Source of the DNA: Natronosalvus hydrolyticus | Lineage (GTDB): Archaea > Halobacteriota > Halobacteria > Halobacteriales > Natrialbaceae | Direction of reading: 5' to 3' | Length of the DNA: 64,000 bases | NCBI GenBank assembly: GCA_025517525.1 | Contig: JAOPJZ010000007.1 | Location: forward strand, 1 to 64,000 | In this document: one piece after another, positions 34,245 through 42,929 of the stretch | Layout: each line of letters opens with the position of its first letter | Numbering within the stretch: position 1 is the stretch's first letter | Program-made: the position numbers and the translations under genes | Notes under the pieces: model-generated | The model's database searches: none | The model's input: only the letters and a program-made list of their open reading frames with translations | Told to the model about the DNA's origin: nothing

Positions 34245-34791
34245 TATCTCGTGAGCGACCGATTTCGTCCATCGCCTCGAGCACCTGCGATACGCTGGAG
34301 GCACGGAGCAACGGCGGTGACGCGAGAAGTTCCTCACGAGTCCAGTATCGTGCGGCTGCGGCATCATCGCCGGCAACGACGGTTCCTGACGTGTGTGCCC
34401 TCGAGGTCGCATAGTTGAACGATACCATTGATTCGCCGTCGCTGAACTCGAGAAAGCCATCGCCGATGAGCGTCAGGTCCGCCGGCGAGACCGACACTCC
34501 CGTTTCTTCTGTCAGTTCTCTCGCTGCAGCGACGCGCGGGGATTCGCCGGCATCGATGTGGCCACCGGGGAGTGCCCACTCGCCCGCGTCACGCCCTTCC
34601 CCCATTTCGATGAGAAGGACGCTGTCTCCGTCGATGACCGTTGCACGTGCCAGTGGGATGGGATTTCGATAGAGTGTCAGCGCACAGTCGCTGCAGTACG
34701 GACGGGGACCGTCGGTCGTTTGGCGGCTAGTCAGCCACGAACCACATTTGGGGCAGTAACTGACGTCGGCCCGTTCGATGGTCCAACCCAT
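34234..34791 (-). CDS. Nudix hydrolase with N-terminal zinc ribbon
   Basis: A 185-residue hydrolase of nucleoside diphosphate-linked compounds, resembling the NudC/NADH pyrophosphatase layout. Cys13, Cys16, Cys33 and Cys36 (YCPKCG, YCSDC) form a zinc ribbon. The Nudix box runs from Gly77 to Val99 with REL-x-EE-x-GV conserved. The substrate is not defined. The ATG at 34791 is chosen so the zinc ribbon starts near residue 10. Its last codons and stop lie inside a palindromic repeat. Confidence 0.9.
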   Translation of the reverse strand: MGWTIERADVSYCPKCGSWLTSRQTTDGPRPYCSDCALTLYRNPIPLARATVIDGDSVLLIEMGEGRDAGEWALPGGHIDAGESPRVAAARELTEETGVSVSPADLTLIGDGFLEFSDGESMVSFNYATSRAHTSGTVVAGDDAAAARYWTREELLASPPLLRASSVSQVLEAMDEIGRSRDSSQ

Positions 34792-34883
34792 GTCGAGCAC
34801 ATTTTTTAGCGGACGAAAATAGCTACTGGTGCGTCCATGCCACTGACTGACACTCGAGTTGATACCCCCAGCCCAATGCCAGT

Positions 34884-34892
34884 ACATATATG
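34884..34892 (+). promoter_or_regulatory. TATA box of the membrane protein gene at 34917
   Basis: ACATATATG lies 25-33 bases before the GTG at 34917, which supports GTG rather than the upstream TTG as the start. Confidence 0.55.
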
Positions 34893-34916
34893 CTCCTCGC
34901 CTGATTGGTCGGGAAC

Positions 34917-35480
34917 GTGTCCCAACAAGCAACTGCGGACGGTCAATCAGATGGACTGCCCGTCAAGATTGGCGCTGCGGTCGGATTTGGCGCCTTCTTC
35001 GTCGGCTATATCCTGACGTACGTCCTCGCGACGATCGATTCGGATATCGATTTCGGCGGCGAAGAACACACGATGGAGTTGATCGGCTTGCTGTTTTACA
35101 ACAGCCACTTCGTCGACGCGGAACTCTCGTTGGCTGGAGAGTCCGAAACGGTCAACCTGCTCTCCGAGGAGAGTACACAGATTCCCGAACTCGTGTACAA
35201 TCTGGTGCCCGTACTCGTGCTCGTCGGTGCTGGCTATCTGGTCGCCTCGAGGGTCGCCGCACTGGCAACAGACGGTGACGCCGCCAAAGCCGGTGCGTCG
35301 GTCGTGATCGGCTACCTACCTGCGGCAGCCATCGGGACGGCTATCTTTGAGATCAGCGAAGGTGAAGAGATGTTCACCCTGACGGCTGCCCCCGAATTCA
35401 CGATGGCAATCGTCCTCGCTGGATTGGCGTTCCCGCTCGTTCTCGGCGCCGTCGGCGGCTATATCGCTCGTCAGCGCTGA
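34917..35480 (+). CDS. Haloarchaeal transporter-like membrane protein
   Basis: A 187-residue membrane protein. Segments lie at about 18-38, 95-115, 130-150 and 160-183, with a soluble acidic loop between the first two (DSDIDFGGEEHTMELIGLLF). I recall similar proteins annotated only as haloarchaeal transporter; no function is known. The GTG start (MSQQATADGQ) fits the TATA box spacing. It is convergent with the FAD monooxygenase gene. Confidence 0.7.
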   Translation: MSQQATADGQSDGLPVKIGAAVGFGAFFVGYILTYVLATIDSDIDFGGEEHTMELIGLLFYNSHFVDAELSLAGESETVNLLSEESTQIPELVYNLVPVLVLVGAGYLVASRVAALATDGDAAKAGASVVIGYLPAAAIGTAIFEISEGEEMFTLTAAPEFTMAIVLAGLAFPLVLGAVGGYIARQR

Positions 35481-35506
35481 ATATCCTCGAGTATTCTTTT
35501 CTCGAG

Positions 35507-36862
35507 TTATCTTTTCGGTTTGAACACGCGCCACAGGATACGAGGCGAGAAGAGCGTCGTTGGGGGTCGTTCCATCATGAGCACCTTGATGAACGCCTCC
35601 CGAAGGGCCTGGTCGTCGTGAGATTCTCGCAACAGGCGGGAGATGTATCGGTTTATCAGATCGGTCCCTCGAGGTTTTGGCCCTTCGGTCTGGGGAAATG
35701 TAAAGTCGGCGCTGACGGACAGCATCCAGGCGACGTCGACGATGTCTTCGGTTTTCTCGAAAAAGCGTTGAGCGAGATCCTCCGGATGTCCGTCTGTGAG
35801 TGTATGATGTAGAACCAACGCCTCCAGCGCCGCAACCGACATGCCCTGTCCGTAGATCGGATTGAAACTCGCGAGAGCATCACCGACGACGAGCAGTCCG
35901 TCCGGAAACCGCTCCAGATCCTCATAGTGCCGTCGAATACTGGTCGGGAAGGGATACTGTGCAATCTCTTCGGAGTGCCACATCCGCGTGGTGAGAAGCC
36001 GTTCAAAATGCGGCACGGGCAGGGTCGATGCGAACTCGATCAGTCCCTCCTGGTCAGCTGGCGGATGATCGTCGTGCAGGCCGAACAACGTGACGAGTCG
36101 CGCACCGTTTTCGACCGGGAACGTCGAACCGCCGCGGCTGGATTCGGCTGATGGGGCGGCAAGGACCATTTGCCTGTCGTTCGCTGGCCGTTCGATGCGT
36201 GCTGTGCTGTAGGCCATCCGGACGCGGACCTCGTCGGTTTCCGGTGGATCGTAGCCACGTGATCGGAGCCACGCCGGCGTTCTGGAGGTTCTGCCGGTCG
36301 CATCGACGACCAGATCGGCTTTCAGTTCTACCGTGTCGCCCGCCGCCGTCGTGATGGCTACCCCCGTTACAGCCGTTTCGGATGCATCGACCAGATAATC
36401 GGTCCACTGACATTGGGGCCGGAGGGTAACGGCCTCGAGGTCGACGACCCGTTCCCGTACGATGTGTTCGAAAAGCGGTCTCGTGGCGAAGTACAACGGG
36501 ATCTGTCGCGTTCCGTCGGCGAGGAAATCACCTTCCTGATAATGCAACACGTCTCGAGAGCCGTCGAGTATGACCCCGCCTCTCCTGGCGAGTTCTTCGC
36601 CGAATCCCGGAAAGAGATCCTCGAAGGTTGCACGTCCTGCCTCGAGCAACAGATGAACGTGACGTCCTTGCGGGACGCCTCGACGAGCGAGCGGTTCGGC
36701 TGGGAGTGGATCCCGTTCGATTACGGTCACCGTCGAATAACTGTCTGCGAGGATCCGGGCCGTGAGGAGACCGGCCATGCTCCCGCCGATCACGACTGCC
36801 GCTCCCGCCTTTGCTGGGTTCCGAGTCGGCGGCTGATATCTCGGAACCGTCGCTAACGTCAT
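35507..36862 (-). CDS. FAD-dependent monooxygenase-like oxidoreductase
   Basis: A 451-residue flavoprotein of the group A monooxygenase/geranylgeranyl-reductase fold. The FAD-binding motif is VVIGGSMAGLLTARILAD. The second FAD motif is GDALASFNPIYGQGMS (residues about 330-345), and DLVVDATGR lies between them. Relatives include many bacterial secondary-metabolism hydroxylases. The substrate is unknown. It is monocistronic and may have been acquired from bacteria, which composition alone does not show. Confidence 0.85.
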   Translation of the reverse strand: MTLATVPRYQPPTRNPAKAGAAVVIGGSMAGLLTARILADSYSTVTVIERDPLPAEPLARRGVPQGRHVHLLLEAGRATFEDLFPGFGEELARRGGVILDGSRDVLHYQEGDFLADGTRQIPLYFATRPLFEHIVRERVVDLEAVTLRPQCQWTDYLVDASETAVTGVAITTAAGDTVELKADLVVDATGRTSRTPAWLRSRGYDPPETDEVRVRMAYSTARIERPANDRQMVLAAPSAESSRGGSTFPVENGARLVTLFGLHDDHPPADQEGLIEFASTLPVPHFERLLTTRMWHSEEIAQYPFPTSIRRHYEDLERFPDGLLVVGDALASFNPIYGQGMSVAALEALVLHHTLTDGHPEDLAQRFFEKTEDIVDVAWMLSVSADFTFPQTEGPKPRGTDLINRYISRLLRESHDDQALREAFIKVLMMERPPTTLFSPRILWRVFKPKR

Positions 36863-36969
36863 GATGGCTCCACTAGTCGTGGTCTGGATTTGTTAAATGC
36901 TAGCACGTATGGTCTGGGGAGTGAACTCGAGGGACAACGCTCACGGGGACACCCGCCATACCCTGAGGT

Positions 36970-37440
36970 ATGACTATCGGATCCGTCACCGCGATCCACA
37001 TCGCTCCAGAACAGGGGAGCCCCGTCGAATCCCGTGATGCCGTCGAAGCTGTCGCCGACCGCGGCCTCGAGGGCGACCGCTACTTCCAGACGACAGGGAC
37101 CTTCGCCGACCGGGAGGGCAGCGACCTCACGCTCATCGAAACTGAAGCGCTCGAGGGGGTCGAACGCGAGTACGATATCGACCTCGAGCCCGGTGTCCAC
37201 CGGCGGAATTTGACGACCGAGGGGGTCGCGCTCAACCACCTCGTCGACCGCGAGTTCCGTATCGGCGACGTTCGGTGTCGTGGCATCGAACTCTGTGAAC
37301 CCTGTTCGTACCTCGAGTCACACCTCGAGAAACGGGGGATTCGCGAGGCGCTGGTGCACCGCGGTGGCCTCAGAGCGCGCATTCTCGAGGGTGGGACGAT
37401 TCGGGTGGACACGCCGCTCGAGATGGTCACTGACCGGTAG
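36970..37440 (+). CDS. MOSC domain protein
   Basis: A 156-residue protein consisting of a MOSC domain, which binds the molybdenum cofactor and can carry sulfur for it. Family features are GDRYFQ near residue 36, LTLIETEALEGV, HRRNLTTEGV, and the conserved cysteine in CEPCSYLE followed by REALVHRGGLRARIL. Stand-alone MOSC proteins of this size are common in haloarchaea. No neighbour uses Mo cofactor, though a tungsten/molybdenum-type oxidoreductase lies at 53104. Confidence 0.9.
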   Translation: MTIGSVTAIHIAPEQGSPVESRDAVEAVADRGLEGDRYFQTTGTFADREGSDLTLIETEALEGVEREYDIDLEPGVHRRNLTTEGVALNHLVDREFRIGDVRCRGIELCEPCSYLESHLEKRGIREALVHRGGLRARILEGGTIRVDTPLEMVTDR

Positions 37441-37477
37441 CCTCGTTGTGGAAAACTATAGCCTCGTTGTGGAAACT
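37440..37477. repeat. Short tandem duplication after the MOSC gene
   Basis: GCCTCGTTGTGGAAAACTA is followed directly by a near-copy, beginning at the MOSC stop codon. It is probably a local duplication and has no visible role. Confidence 0.6.
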
Positions 37478-37616
37478 GAGGCACATTGCTGTTGTCGATT
37501 AGGCTCTCGAGCCAGTAACAGAAACTCGAGTCCAGTGACAGCCATCCGAGTAGTACAGTCGCCGAAAACGTTCCGGAGTGGAAAGACATAGCGTTCTCGA
37601 GTCCCAAAATCCATCT

Positions 37617-38411
37617 ATGAACGAGGAAGGCGTACAGGTACTGCTCGATCAGGACACCCTCGAGGCGCGGGTCGAGGCCGGCGAGGTTCCCGACTGGGTG
37701 GCCGCCCACTACGAGAGTTTTACCGATGGACTGCTCGGCACGCGAAACGACAGCCCATTCCCCTGTTACTTTGGCGTCGAATCCGTCCGCAAGGGCTGGC
37801 CGCTGTATACGGCCGTCGAGTCGATGACCGACCCCGACGCACTGTTCGCGCTGGGCGAGACCATCCTCGAGTACCTCGAGGTGTACGAAGACCACAGCGA
37901 ACAGGCCTCGCTGGTCACCTTTTTCAAACCGCCCGAACGCGAGTTGAGCGAACGGGAGTATCACGAAGCCCTCTGGCACATCTTGCAGGTGCTTCACGCC
38001 CACGACCCGGAACCCTGGCCCGAGGACATCCCGACGGACCCCGACACCAGCACCTGGGAGTTCTGTTTCGGCGGCGAGCCGATGTTCCCCACCTGTCGGG
38101 CTCCCTTCTATGACACCCGCAAGAGTCGCTACTGTCCCATCGGCCTCGAGATCACGTTTCAGCCGCGAGCGCTCTTCGACGGTATTACGGCCGATACGAA
38201 GGCCGGACAGCGTGCCCGCGAGGTGATTCAGGGGCGCCTCGAGGACTACGACGGCGTCTGTCCCCACGCCGATATCGGTGACTGGGGTGTCGAAGGCGAC
38301 CGCGAGTGGGTCCAGTACATGCTCTCATCCGATGAGCGTCAGGCACCCGACACCTGCCCGATGCGGGTTACTCGCGACCATCCAAAGGGCCCGGTTGTCA
38401 TCGGCGACTGA
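37617..38411 (+). CDS. YqcI/YcgG family protein
   Basis: A 264-residue soluble protein. Family stretches include SPFPCYFGVESVRKGW, LVTFFKPPERELSEREYHEA, FCFGGEPMFPTCRAPFY and the C-terminal CPHADIGDWG. Some members, such as GntA of guanitoxin synthesis, are heme-dependent N-hydroxylases of guanidines; that role here is only a possibility. Several Cys and His residues could serve a cofactor. It stands alone. Confidence 0.85.
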   Translation: MNEEGVQVLLDQDTLEARVEAGEVPDWVAAHYESFTDGLLGTRNDSPFPCYFGVESVRKGWPLYTAVESMTDPDALFALGETILEYLEVYEDHSEQASLVTFFKPPERELSEREYHEALWHILQVLHAHDPEPWPEDIPTDPDTSTWEFCFGGEPMFPTCRAPFYDTRKSRYCPIGLEITFQPRALFDGITADTKAGQRAREVIQGRLEDYDGVCPHADIGDWGVEGDREWVQYMLSSDERQAPDTCPMRVTRDHPKGPVVIGD

Positions 38412-38510
38412 CGGGGAACGACACCGGCTGCACGATTGCGTCTGGTGTGACGTATCAACCGTGAATCCGTACAGGGGAAGCTATTCACACGCTCGCTTTG
38501 GAAACGGGAT

Positions 38511-38795
38511 ATGCCCTCCACCGCGCCGCAGACGTTCTCGCTGCCCACTCGAGTCGTTCACGAACCCGAAGCGGATCGGTTCTCGGTCGTGGTCGAGACG
38601 CGTGGGGCGACGCTCGAGGACATCACCGTCGCCGTCGGTTCACAAACGATTCGTCTCGAGGTTGATGGCCTGATGCAGCACGTTGACGAGTTCGTGCCGC
38701 CGTCGCCGGAACGGTCGTTCGGTGACGATCGGCAAGCGCACTATCACAACGGGATTCTCACGATATCCGTAGAAACGGTTCCGCGTCGCGATTGA
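38511..38795 (+). CDS. Hsp20/alpha-crystallin-like small protein
   Basis: A 94-residue protein that resembles a shortened alpha-crystallin domain: FSVVVETRGATLEDITVAVG corresponds to the first strands and YHNGILTISVE to the conserved G-x-L motif. The N-terminal arm and C-terminal IxI tail of classic Hsp20 are missing. It is probably a haloarchaeal chaperone-like protein (DUF7127-type by memory); oligomerisation is doubtful. Confidence 0.75.
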   Translation: MPSTAPQTFSLPTRVVHEPEADRFSVVVETRGATLEDITVAVGSQTIRLEVDGLMQHVDEFVPPSPERSFGDDRQAHYHNGILTISVETVPRRD

Positions 38796-38817
38796 ACTCG
38801 AGCAACGCGATGAACTC

Positions 38818-38859
38818 ATTTCGACACGCCATGTGGTCATTTCGACAGGCCGTTTGGTC
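38818..38859. repeat. Two tandem 21-bp repeats
   Basis: ATTTCGACACGCCATGTGGTC is followed directly by a copy with three changes. They immediately precede the IS200/IS605-type hairpin and may belong to the same remnant. Confidence 0.6.
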
Positions 38860-38865
38860 AGCTAT

Positions 38866-38883
38866 CCACGGCTGAAGCCGTGG
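38866..38883 (+). mobile_element. Orphan IS200/IS605-type terminal hairpin
   Basis: CCACGGC-TGAA-GCCGTGG is a perfect 7-bp stem with a tetraloop, followed by GCTTCCGC. From memory, this is the typical hairpin at the end of haloarchaeal IS200/IS605/IS1341 elements, where it also forms part of the TnpB-associated RNA. No tnpA or tnpB remains nearby. Confidence 0.5.
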
Positions 38884-38942
38884 GCTTCCGCGCTGCTGCT
38901 GTGTGAGTGTTCCCTGTATATCGTCACAATCGTCGTGTATCG

Positions 38943-41495
38943 TCACAGCGATCGCGCAGAATTGAGTACCACGAGCGTGCTACTCACCGCCATCGCAACG
39001 GCGGCCAACAGCGGATTCAGCAGCCCGAAAATCGCTAGCGGAATCGCGATGCCGTTGTAGACGAACGCCCAGGCCAGATTCTGGCGAATTCGTCGGTGGG
39101 TCCCGCCTGCAATCGAAAACGTGTCGGCGACGCGCTCGAGGTCGTCGGCAACGATGACGGCGTCGGCGGCATCGGTGGCGAGTTGGGTACCACTGCCGAG
39201 GGCGATACCCACGTCGGCAGCCGCGAGGGCGGGTGCGTCGTTGCTCCCGTCGCCGACCATCGCGACGGTTCCCTGGGTACGCAATCGACGGACGGTTTCG
39301 GCTTTCGCTTCCGGTGGCACGCCGGCGAACACCCGGTCTACACCGTCGACGTCGAAGCGCTCGGCAGCACCGCCTTCGTCGCCCGTAATAACCACGATTT
39401 CCCGGCCCTCGCCGAGCGTTTCGACGGCCTCTAGCCAGTCCGCTCGAGGGGTATCACCGACGACGATGACGCCTCGTGCATCCCCGCCCCAGCCGACAGC
39501 CACTGGCACGTCACCCGTGTGGCGCGCACGCTCGATGGTTTCCTCGAGATCGGTCGGGACGGACAGTCCATTCGCCTCGAGATAGGCGGGGTGGCCGACG
39601 AAGACGCGCGTTTCCAGGTCGGAATCCTCGTCCGTCAGTACGCCGGAGACGCCTCGCGTCGCGCGTTCGAAGTCGTCGGCGGCGACGCCAGGAATTTCAG
39701 CGCCGACATCGGCGGTCGACTCCACCGGCGGCAGTGAGCCACCGTCGGAGCGAACCCTAGTCTCTCCAATCGTGTCTCGCTCGAGGTCTGGCGACTCGTT
39801 TCCATCACTCCCTCCCGTTGCCGCCTCGACGATGGCTCCTGCAATCGGATGTTCGGAGAGGCGTTCGACGGCGGCGGCTCGTTCGAGGACGACGTCGGAA
39901 TCTTCGCCGTTGACCACGGTAATCGAGTCGACGGACATGGATCCCTCGGTGAGCGTTCCCGTCTTGTCCAGGGCGACGATATCGACGTCCGGGGCGTCCT
40001 CGAAAATCGTCTCGGCGGCGACGACGATGCCGTGTTTCGCTGCGGTCTGCACACCGGAGGCGATCGCCAGCGGGGTCGCCAGCCCCAGCGCACACGGACA
40101 GGAGACGATCAACACGGTGAGGCCGACGAGCAGTGCGGCCGTGAGGCTCGATCCCGTGACGAGCATGAGTGTACTGACGACCGTCGCGATGACGATCACC
40201 AGCGGGACGAAAATCGTCGCGAGCTTGTCGGCCAGTCGCTGGACGCCCGGCCGGGAACTCTGGATACGCCAGATGAGGCCGACGAGCCGATCCAGCGTAC
40301 TCTCGGCGTCGGGCCCGACTTCGAGGACCAGCGGCGCATCCGTGACAACGGTGCCGCCGCGAACCGGGTCGCCGGGGGCCTTTTCGACTGGCAGGGATTC
40401 ACCCGTCATCAGGGATTCGTCGACGGCTGCCGCACCCTCGATAACGGTCCCATCCAGCGGGACACGCTCGCCCGGTCGAACCAGCAACCACTCGCCGGGT
40501 TCGATCTCCTCGAGGGGGACCGTTTCGTCGGTGTCGTGGCGTCTCGCTTCGTCTACCTGGCCTTCGGTCAGGTCAGTCAGCAAGCCGGCTGCGCGGCGTT
40601 TGATCAGCCCTTCGTAGTACGTGCCGCCGGTGACGACGAGGATGATGGCGACGGAGACGTCGAAGTACAGGTCGGTTCGTCCCTCGAGCATCGCCAGCGT
40701 GCTGTAGGCATACGAGGCGAGCGCCGCGAGGGCGACGAGCAAGTCCATGTTCGGCATCCGTGCCCGAAGGCTGACGTACGCTCCCCGGAGGATGGGAAAG
40801 CCGGTGTAAAACAGCACGAACGAGGTCATCAACCAGATGTTCGCAAACACGTAGAGCTGATCGTAGTGGCCGAACTCGACGACTGGGTCGAAACCGAAGT
40901 ACGTCGGATACAGAAAGATGACGTACCATAGCATGACCATCATGCCGAACAGCCCACCACCCGCGAGGAACTTGACGGTCGCCTGGCCATCGTCATCCCC
41001 CTTCGAACCGACGCCGCGCTCACGGGCGGTGTAGCCAGCACCGGTTAACGCGTCCCGGAGGTCCTCGTCCTCGAGTGTTTCGTCGTCGTAGACCAGGCGA
41101 ACGGTGTCGCTGGCGTAACTCGCCTCTGCCGCGTGCACTCCGTCGACGCTCGCCGCTCGTCCCTCGAGGAAGGCTTCACAGGTCGCACAGTGCATCCCGT
41201 CGACGCTGAAGAAGGCGTCGGCCCCCTCGATGGCATCGAGGTCGACGTCACCCTCGTCTTCGAGGGCGTCACGGATCGCTTCCTCCTCCTCGGCGTCGAG
41301 CGAGCCGAGGGTTCTCGTGACCTCGAGACAGCCCCGACAGCAAAACTGCCCATCGACATTCGCGTCAGTGACTGGAGGGCTGGGCAGCGGGAGGTCACAG
41401 AGCGAACAGCCCGTGGCCTCCCCCACCGTGTCGCCCACTCGAGTGTCACCACTCCCGGGGTGTGGCTCGTCCTCGGGTGGTGGTTCGTCAGTCAT
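38943..41495 (-). CDS. Copper-transporting P1B-type ATPase, CcoI/FixI-like
   Basis: An 850-residue heavy-metal ATPase. The N-terminus has a cysteine-rich domain (Cys30, Cys33, Cys52, Cys53, Cys56) of the kind seen in CcoI/FixI. An HMA domain with MHCATC (Cys103, Cys106) follows. The core has the intramembrane CPC (466-468), phosphorylation site DKTGT with Asp510, and VGDGSNDAPALA near the end. CcoI-type pumps supply copper to the heme-copper oxidase during assembly. Its position beside a SafE-like gene and the ba3 oxidase operon supports this role. Cu(I) is the likely ion. Confidence 0.92.
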   Translation of the reverse strand: MTDEPPPEDEPHPGSGDTRVGDTVGEATGCSLCDLPLPSPPVTDANVDGQFCCRGCLEVTRTLGSLDAEEEEAIRDALEDEGDVDLDAIEGADAFFSVDGMHCATCEAFLEGRAASVDGVHAAEASYASDTVRLVYDDETLEDEDLRDALTGAGYTARERGVGSKGDDDGQATVKFLAGGGLFGMMVMLWYVIFLYPTYFGFDPVVEFGHYDQLYVFANIWLMTSFVLFYTGFPILRGAYVSLRARMPNMDLLVALAALASYAYSTLAMLEGRTDLYFDVSVAIILVVTGGTYYEGLIKRRAAGLLTDLTEGQVDEARRHDTDETVPLEEIEPGEWLLVRPGERVPLDGTVIEGAAAVDESLMTGESLPVEKAPGDPVRGGTVVTDAPLVLEVGPDAESTLDRLVGLIWRIQSSRPGVQRLADKLATIFVPLVIVIATVVSTLMLVTGSSLTAALLVGLTVLIVSCPCALGLATPLAIASGVQTAAKHGIVVAAETIFEDAPDVDIVALDKTGTLTEGSMSVDSITVVNGEDSDVVLERAAAVERLSEHPIAGAIVEAATGGSDGNESPDLERDTIGETRVRSDGGSLPPVESTADVGAEIPGVAADDFERATRGVSGVLTDEDSDLETRVFVGHPAYLEANGLSVPTDLEETIERARHTGDVPVAVGWGGDARGVIVVGDTPRADWLEAVETLGEGREIVVITGDEGGAAERFDVDGVDRVFAGVPPEAKAETVRRLRTQGTVAMVGDGSNDAPALAAADVGIALGSGTQLATDAADAVIVADDLERVADTFSIAGGTHRRIRQNLAWAFVYNGIAIPLAIFGLLNPLLAAVAMAVSSTLVVLNSARSL

Positions 41496-41554
41496 TGCTG
41501 GTTTCTGTGAACGTGGTGATTTCCGTGAAGTATTGGTTATTGTGGACGGGCTCG

Positions 41555-42472
41555 CTAGAGCGGCTGGTAGAACGGAATATGCGGGTGTGGTAAATGAATC
41601 CCGTACAACATCAACCCGTGCTGTAGCGGGACGTAACCGAGCACCAGAAAGCCGGCTCCGAGTGCCCGGTGTAGTCGCACTCGAGTGGTTGGCGAGAGCG
41701 ACCCGAGGAGCGTCCCGTAGGCAAACAGCGTGGGAATCGTCCCCACCCCCAGCGCGGCCAGTGAGAGGGCACCACGGACGGGATCACCGAGCGCGAACGC
41801 GTACAGGTACGCGGGATAGATGATCGGACACGGGAGTAACCCGTGGATGGCACCAAGTCCGACGATACCGGGGGAGTTCGCCAGTCGGTCGATACGTCCC
41901 GTCAGGAGCCGCGAGAGCCAGCCGAAGACCGGGCTGACGACTGGAATTCCGTGGGGGATTCCTGGCTGGCCCCGAAGGTAGTACAGCCCGCTCGCGATGA
42001 TGGCGATCCCGACGAGAATTCCGGTTGCCCCCCTGATCGGGTCGCCAACGTTGGCGAGTGCGCCAGCCGAAGTAAATGTGAGCGCGCCAACGAGGCCGAA
42101 CAGGCCCCCGAGGAGCGCATAACTGCCAGCACGCCCCAGGTTGAACAGCGCGTGCTGACGGACCTCTCTGGTCGTCAGCGTCGTCCCTCGGCGACTGCCG
42201 CTGGACCTCGAGTCACTCGCTTTACGCATTCGGTCGGCGTAGGTCGTCACCAGCGGCCCACACATGCCGAGACAGTGAGCACCCGCGAGCACGCCGATGA
42301 ACAAAAAGACCAGCAAGTCGACGTTCGCCGCCGTCACGCTCGTGCCGTGATCGTGGGTCGTCGCGACGACGTCCTGTATGCGCCACTCGAGGTCGATTAC
42401 TTCCGTCCAATACGTACTGCCCGATGCAAGGAGGAGGTTCACGGTTTCCGGTTCAGTGACCGTGGCCCTCAT
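41555..42472 (-). CDS. SafE/UreH-type (sulfite exporter TauE/SafE-like) membrane protein
   Basis: A 305-residue membrane protein with six to seven segments and two family motifs: FIGVLAGAHCLGMCGPLV near residue 45 with a Cys pair, and LGAIHGLLPCPIIYPAYLYA in the second half. DsbD-like transmembrane proteins of this type often accompany ccoI in cbb3 oxidase clusters, where they help copper delivery. Here the gene lies between the copper ATPase and a His-tailed small protein. The ATG at 42472 is chosen, overlapping the end of the preceding gene by 20 bases. Confidence 0.87.
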   Translation of the reverse strand: MRATVTEPETVNLLLASGSTYWTEVIDLEWRIQDVVATTHDHGTSVTAANVDLLVFLFIGVLAGAHCLGMCGPLVTTYADRMRKASDSRSSGSRRGTTLTTREVRQHALFNLGRAGSYALLGGLFGLVGALTFTSAGALANVGDPIRGATGILVGIAIIASGLYYLRGQPGIPHGIPVVSPVFGWLSRLLTGRIDRLANSPGIVGLGAIHGLLPCPIIYPAYLYAFALGDPVRGALSLAALGVGTIPTLFAYGTLLGSLSPTTRVRLHRALGAGFLVLGYVPLQHGLMLYGIHLPHPHIPFYQPL

Positions 42473-42659
42473 CGGCGTGGTGTGTGCCGACCGAAACAGG
42501 CCCCGTAGCCACGTACAGCGCCGCCACGATGATGAGGACGTTGATGACTGTGACAACGCCGGCAAGTCCCGCCCGTCCGAATCCGTACCAGAGCGCGGGA
42601 ACGATGGCCAACAGACCGACCATGATGGCCCACCGAACCGGCAATCCGTCGATACTCAT
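42453..42659 (-). CDS. Small oxidase-associated membrane protein with His-rich tail
   Basis: A 68-residue protein with two hydrophobic segments (about 10-27 and 32-52) and a tail ending GTHHADEGHGH. The His-rich tail could hold copper. It is divergent from the oxidase genes by 100 bases and co-oriented with the SafE-like and copper-ATPase genes, which it overlaps at the start. Probably a minor subunit or assembly factor of the ba3 oxidase. Confidence 0.75.
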   Translation of the reverse strand: MSIDGLPVRWAIMVGLLAIVPALWYGFGRAGLAGVVTVINVLIIVAALYVATGPVSVGTHHADEGHGH

Positions 42660-42700
42660 GTTGGGGCTTCCGGGCCAGATGCACTTAAATCATCAACCCA

Positions 42701-42717
42701 TTCCCATCGTGTGGGAA
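42701..42717. promoter_or_regulatory. Palindromic operator candidate of the oxidase operon, site 1
   Basis: TTCCCA-TCGTG-TGGGAA has perfect 6-bp arms. It lies between the divergent small gene (42659) and the oxidase operon (42759), directly before AT-rich GGAATAAAATC, the likely TATA region. Related palindromes recur at 45789 and 46305. Confidence 0.6.
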
Positions 42718-42758
42718 GGAATAAAATCTTGAGTATTGAACCCTCACTACCGGTCACC

Positions 42759-42929
42759 ATGTCATCAGACGCGGACGCACTGGAACGTCATATCGGCCAC
42801 GACGAGTTCGACCCCGTTGGGACACTCGCACTGATCGGAATCTACTTTCTGATCCTCCTGTTGATGTGGCTGTTCATGTACTTCGTCGAATTCCTCGGCA
42901 ACGACCTAACAGTGGTGGGGATGATATGA
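42759..42929 (+). CDS. Small ba3 oxidase membrane subunit
   Basis: A 56-residue protein with a charged N-terminus (DALERHIGHDEFDPVGTLA) and one long membrane segment (LIGIYFLILLLMWLFMYFV). It is the first gene of the oxidase operon; its TGA overlaps the ATG of subunit II. It matches the place and size of the subunit IIa-like protein of ba3 oxidases, which supplies the missing transmembrane helix of subunit II. Confidence 0.8.
   Translation: MSSDADALERHIGHDEFDPVGTLALIGIYFLILLLMWLFMYFVEFLGNDLTVVGMI

Noticed and set aside
38818..38859. Start of a CRISPR array
   Set aside because: Only two adjacent repeats with no spacers, and no further repeats or cas genes in the window.
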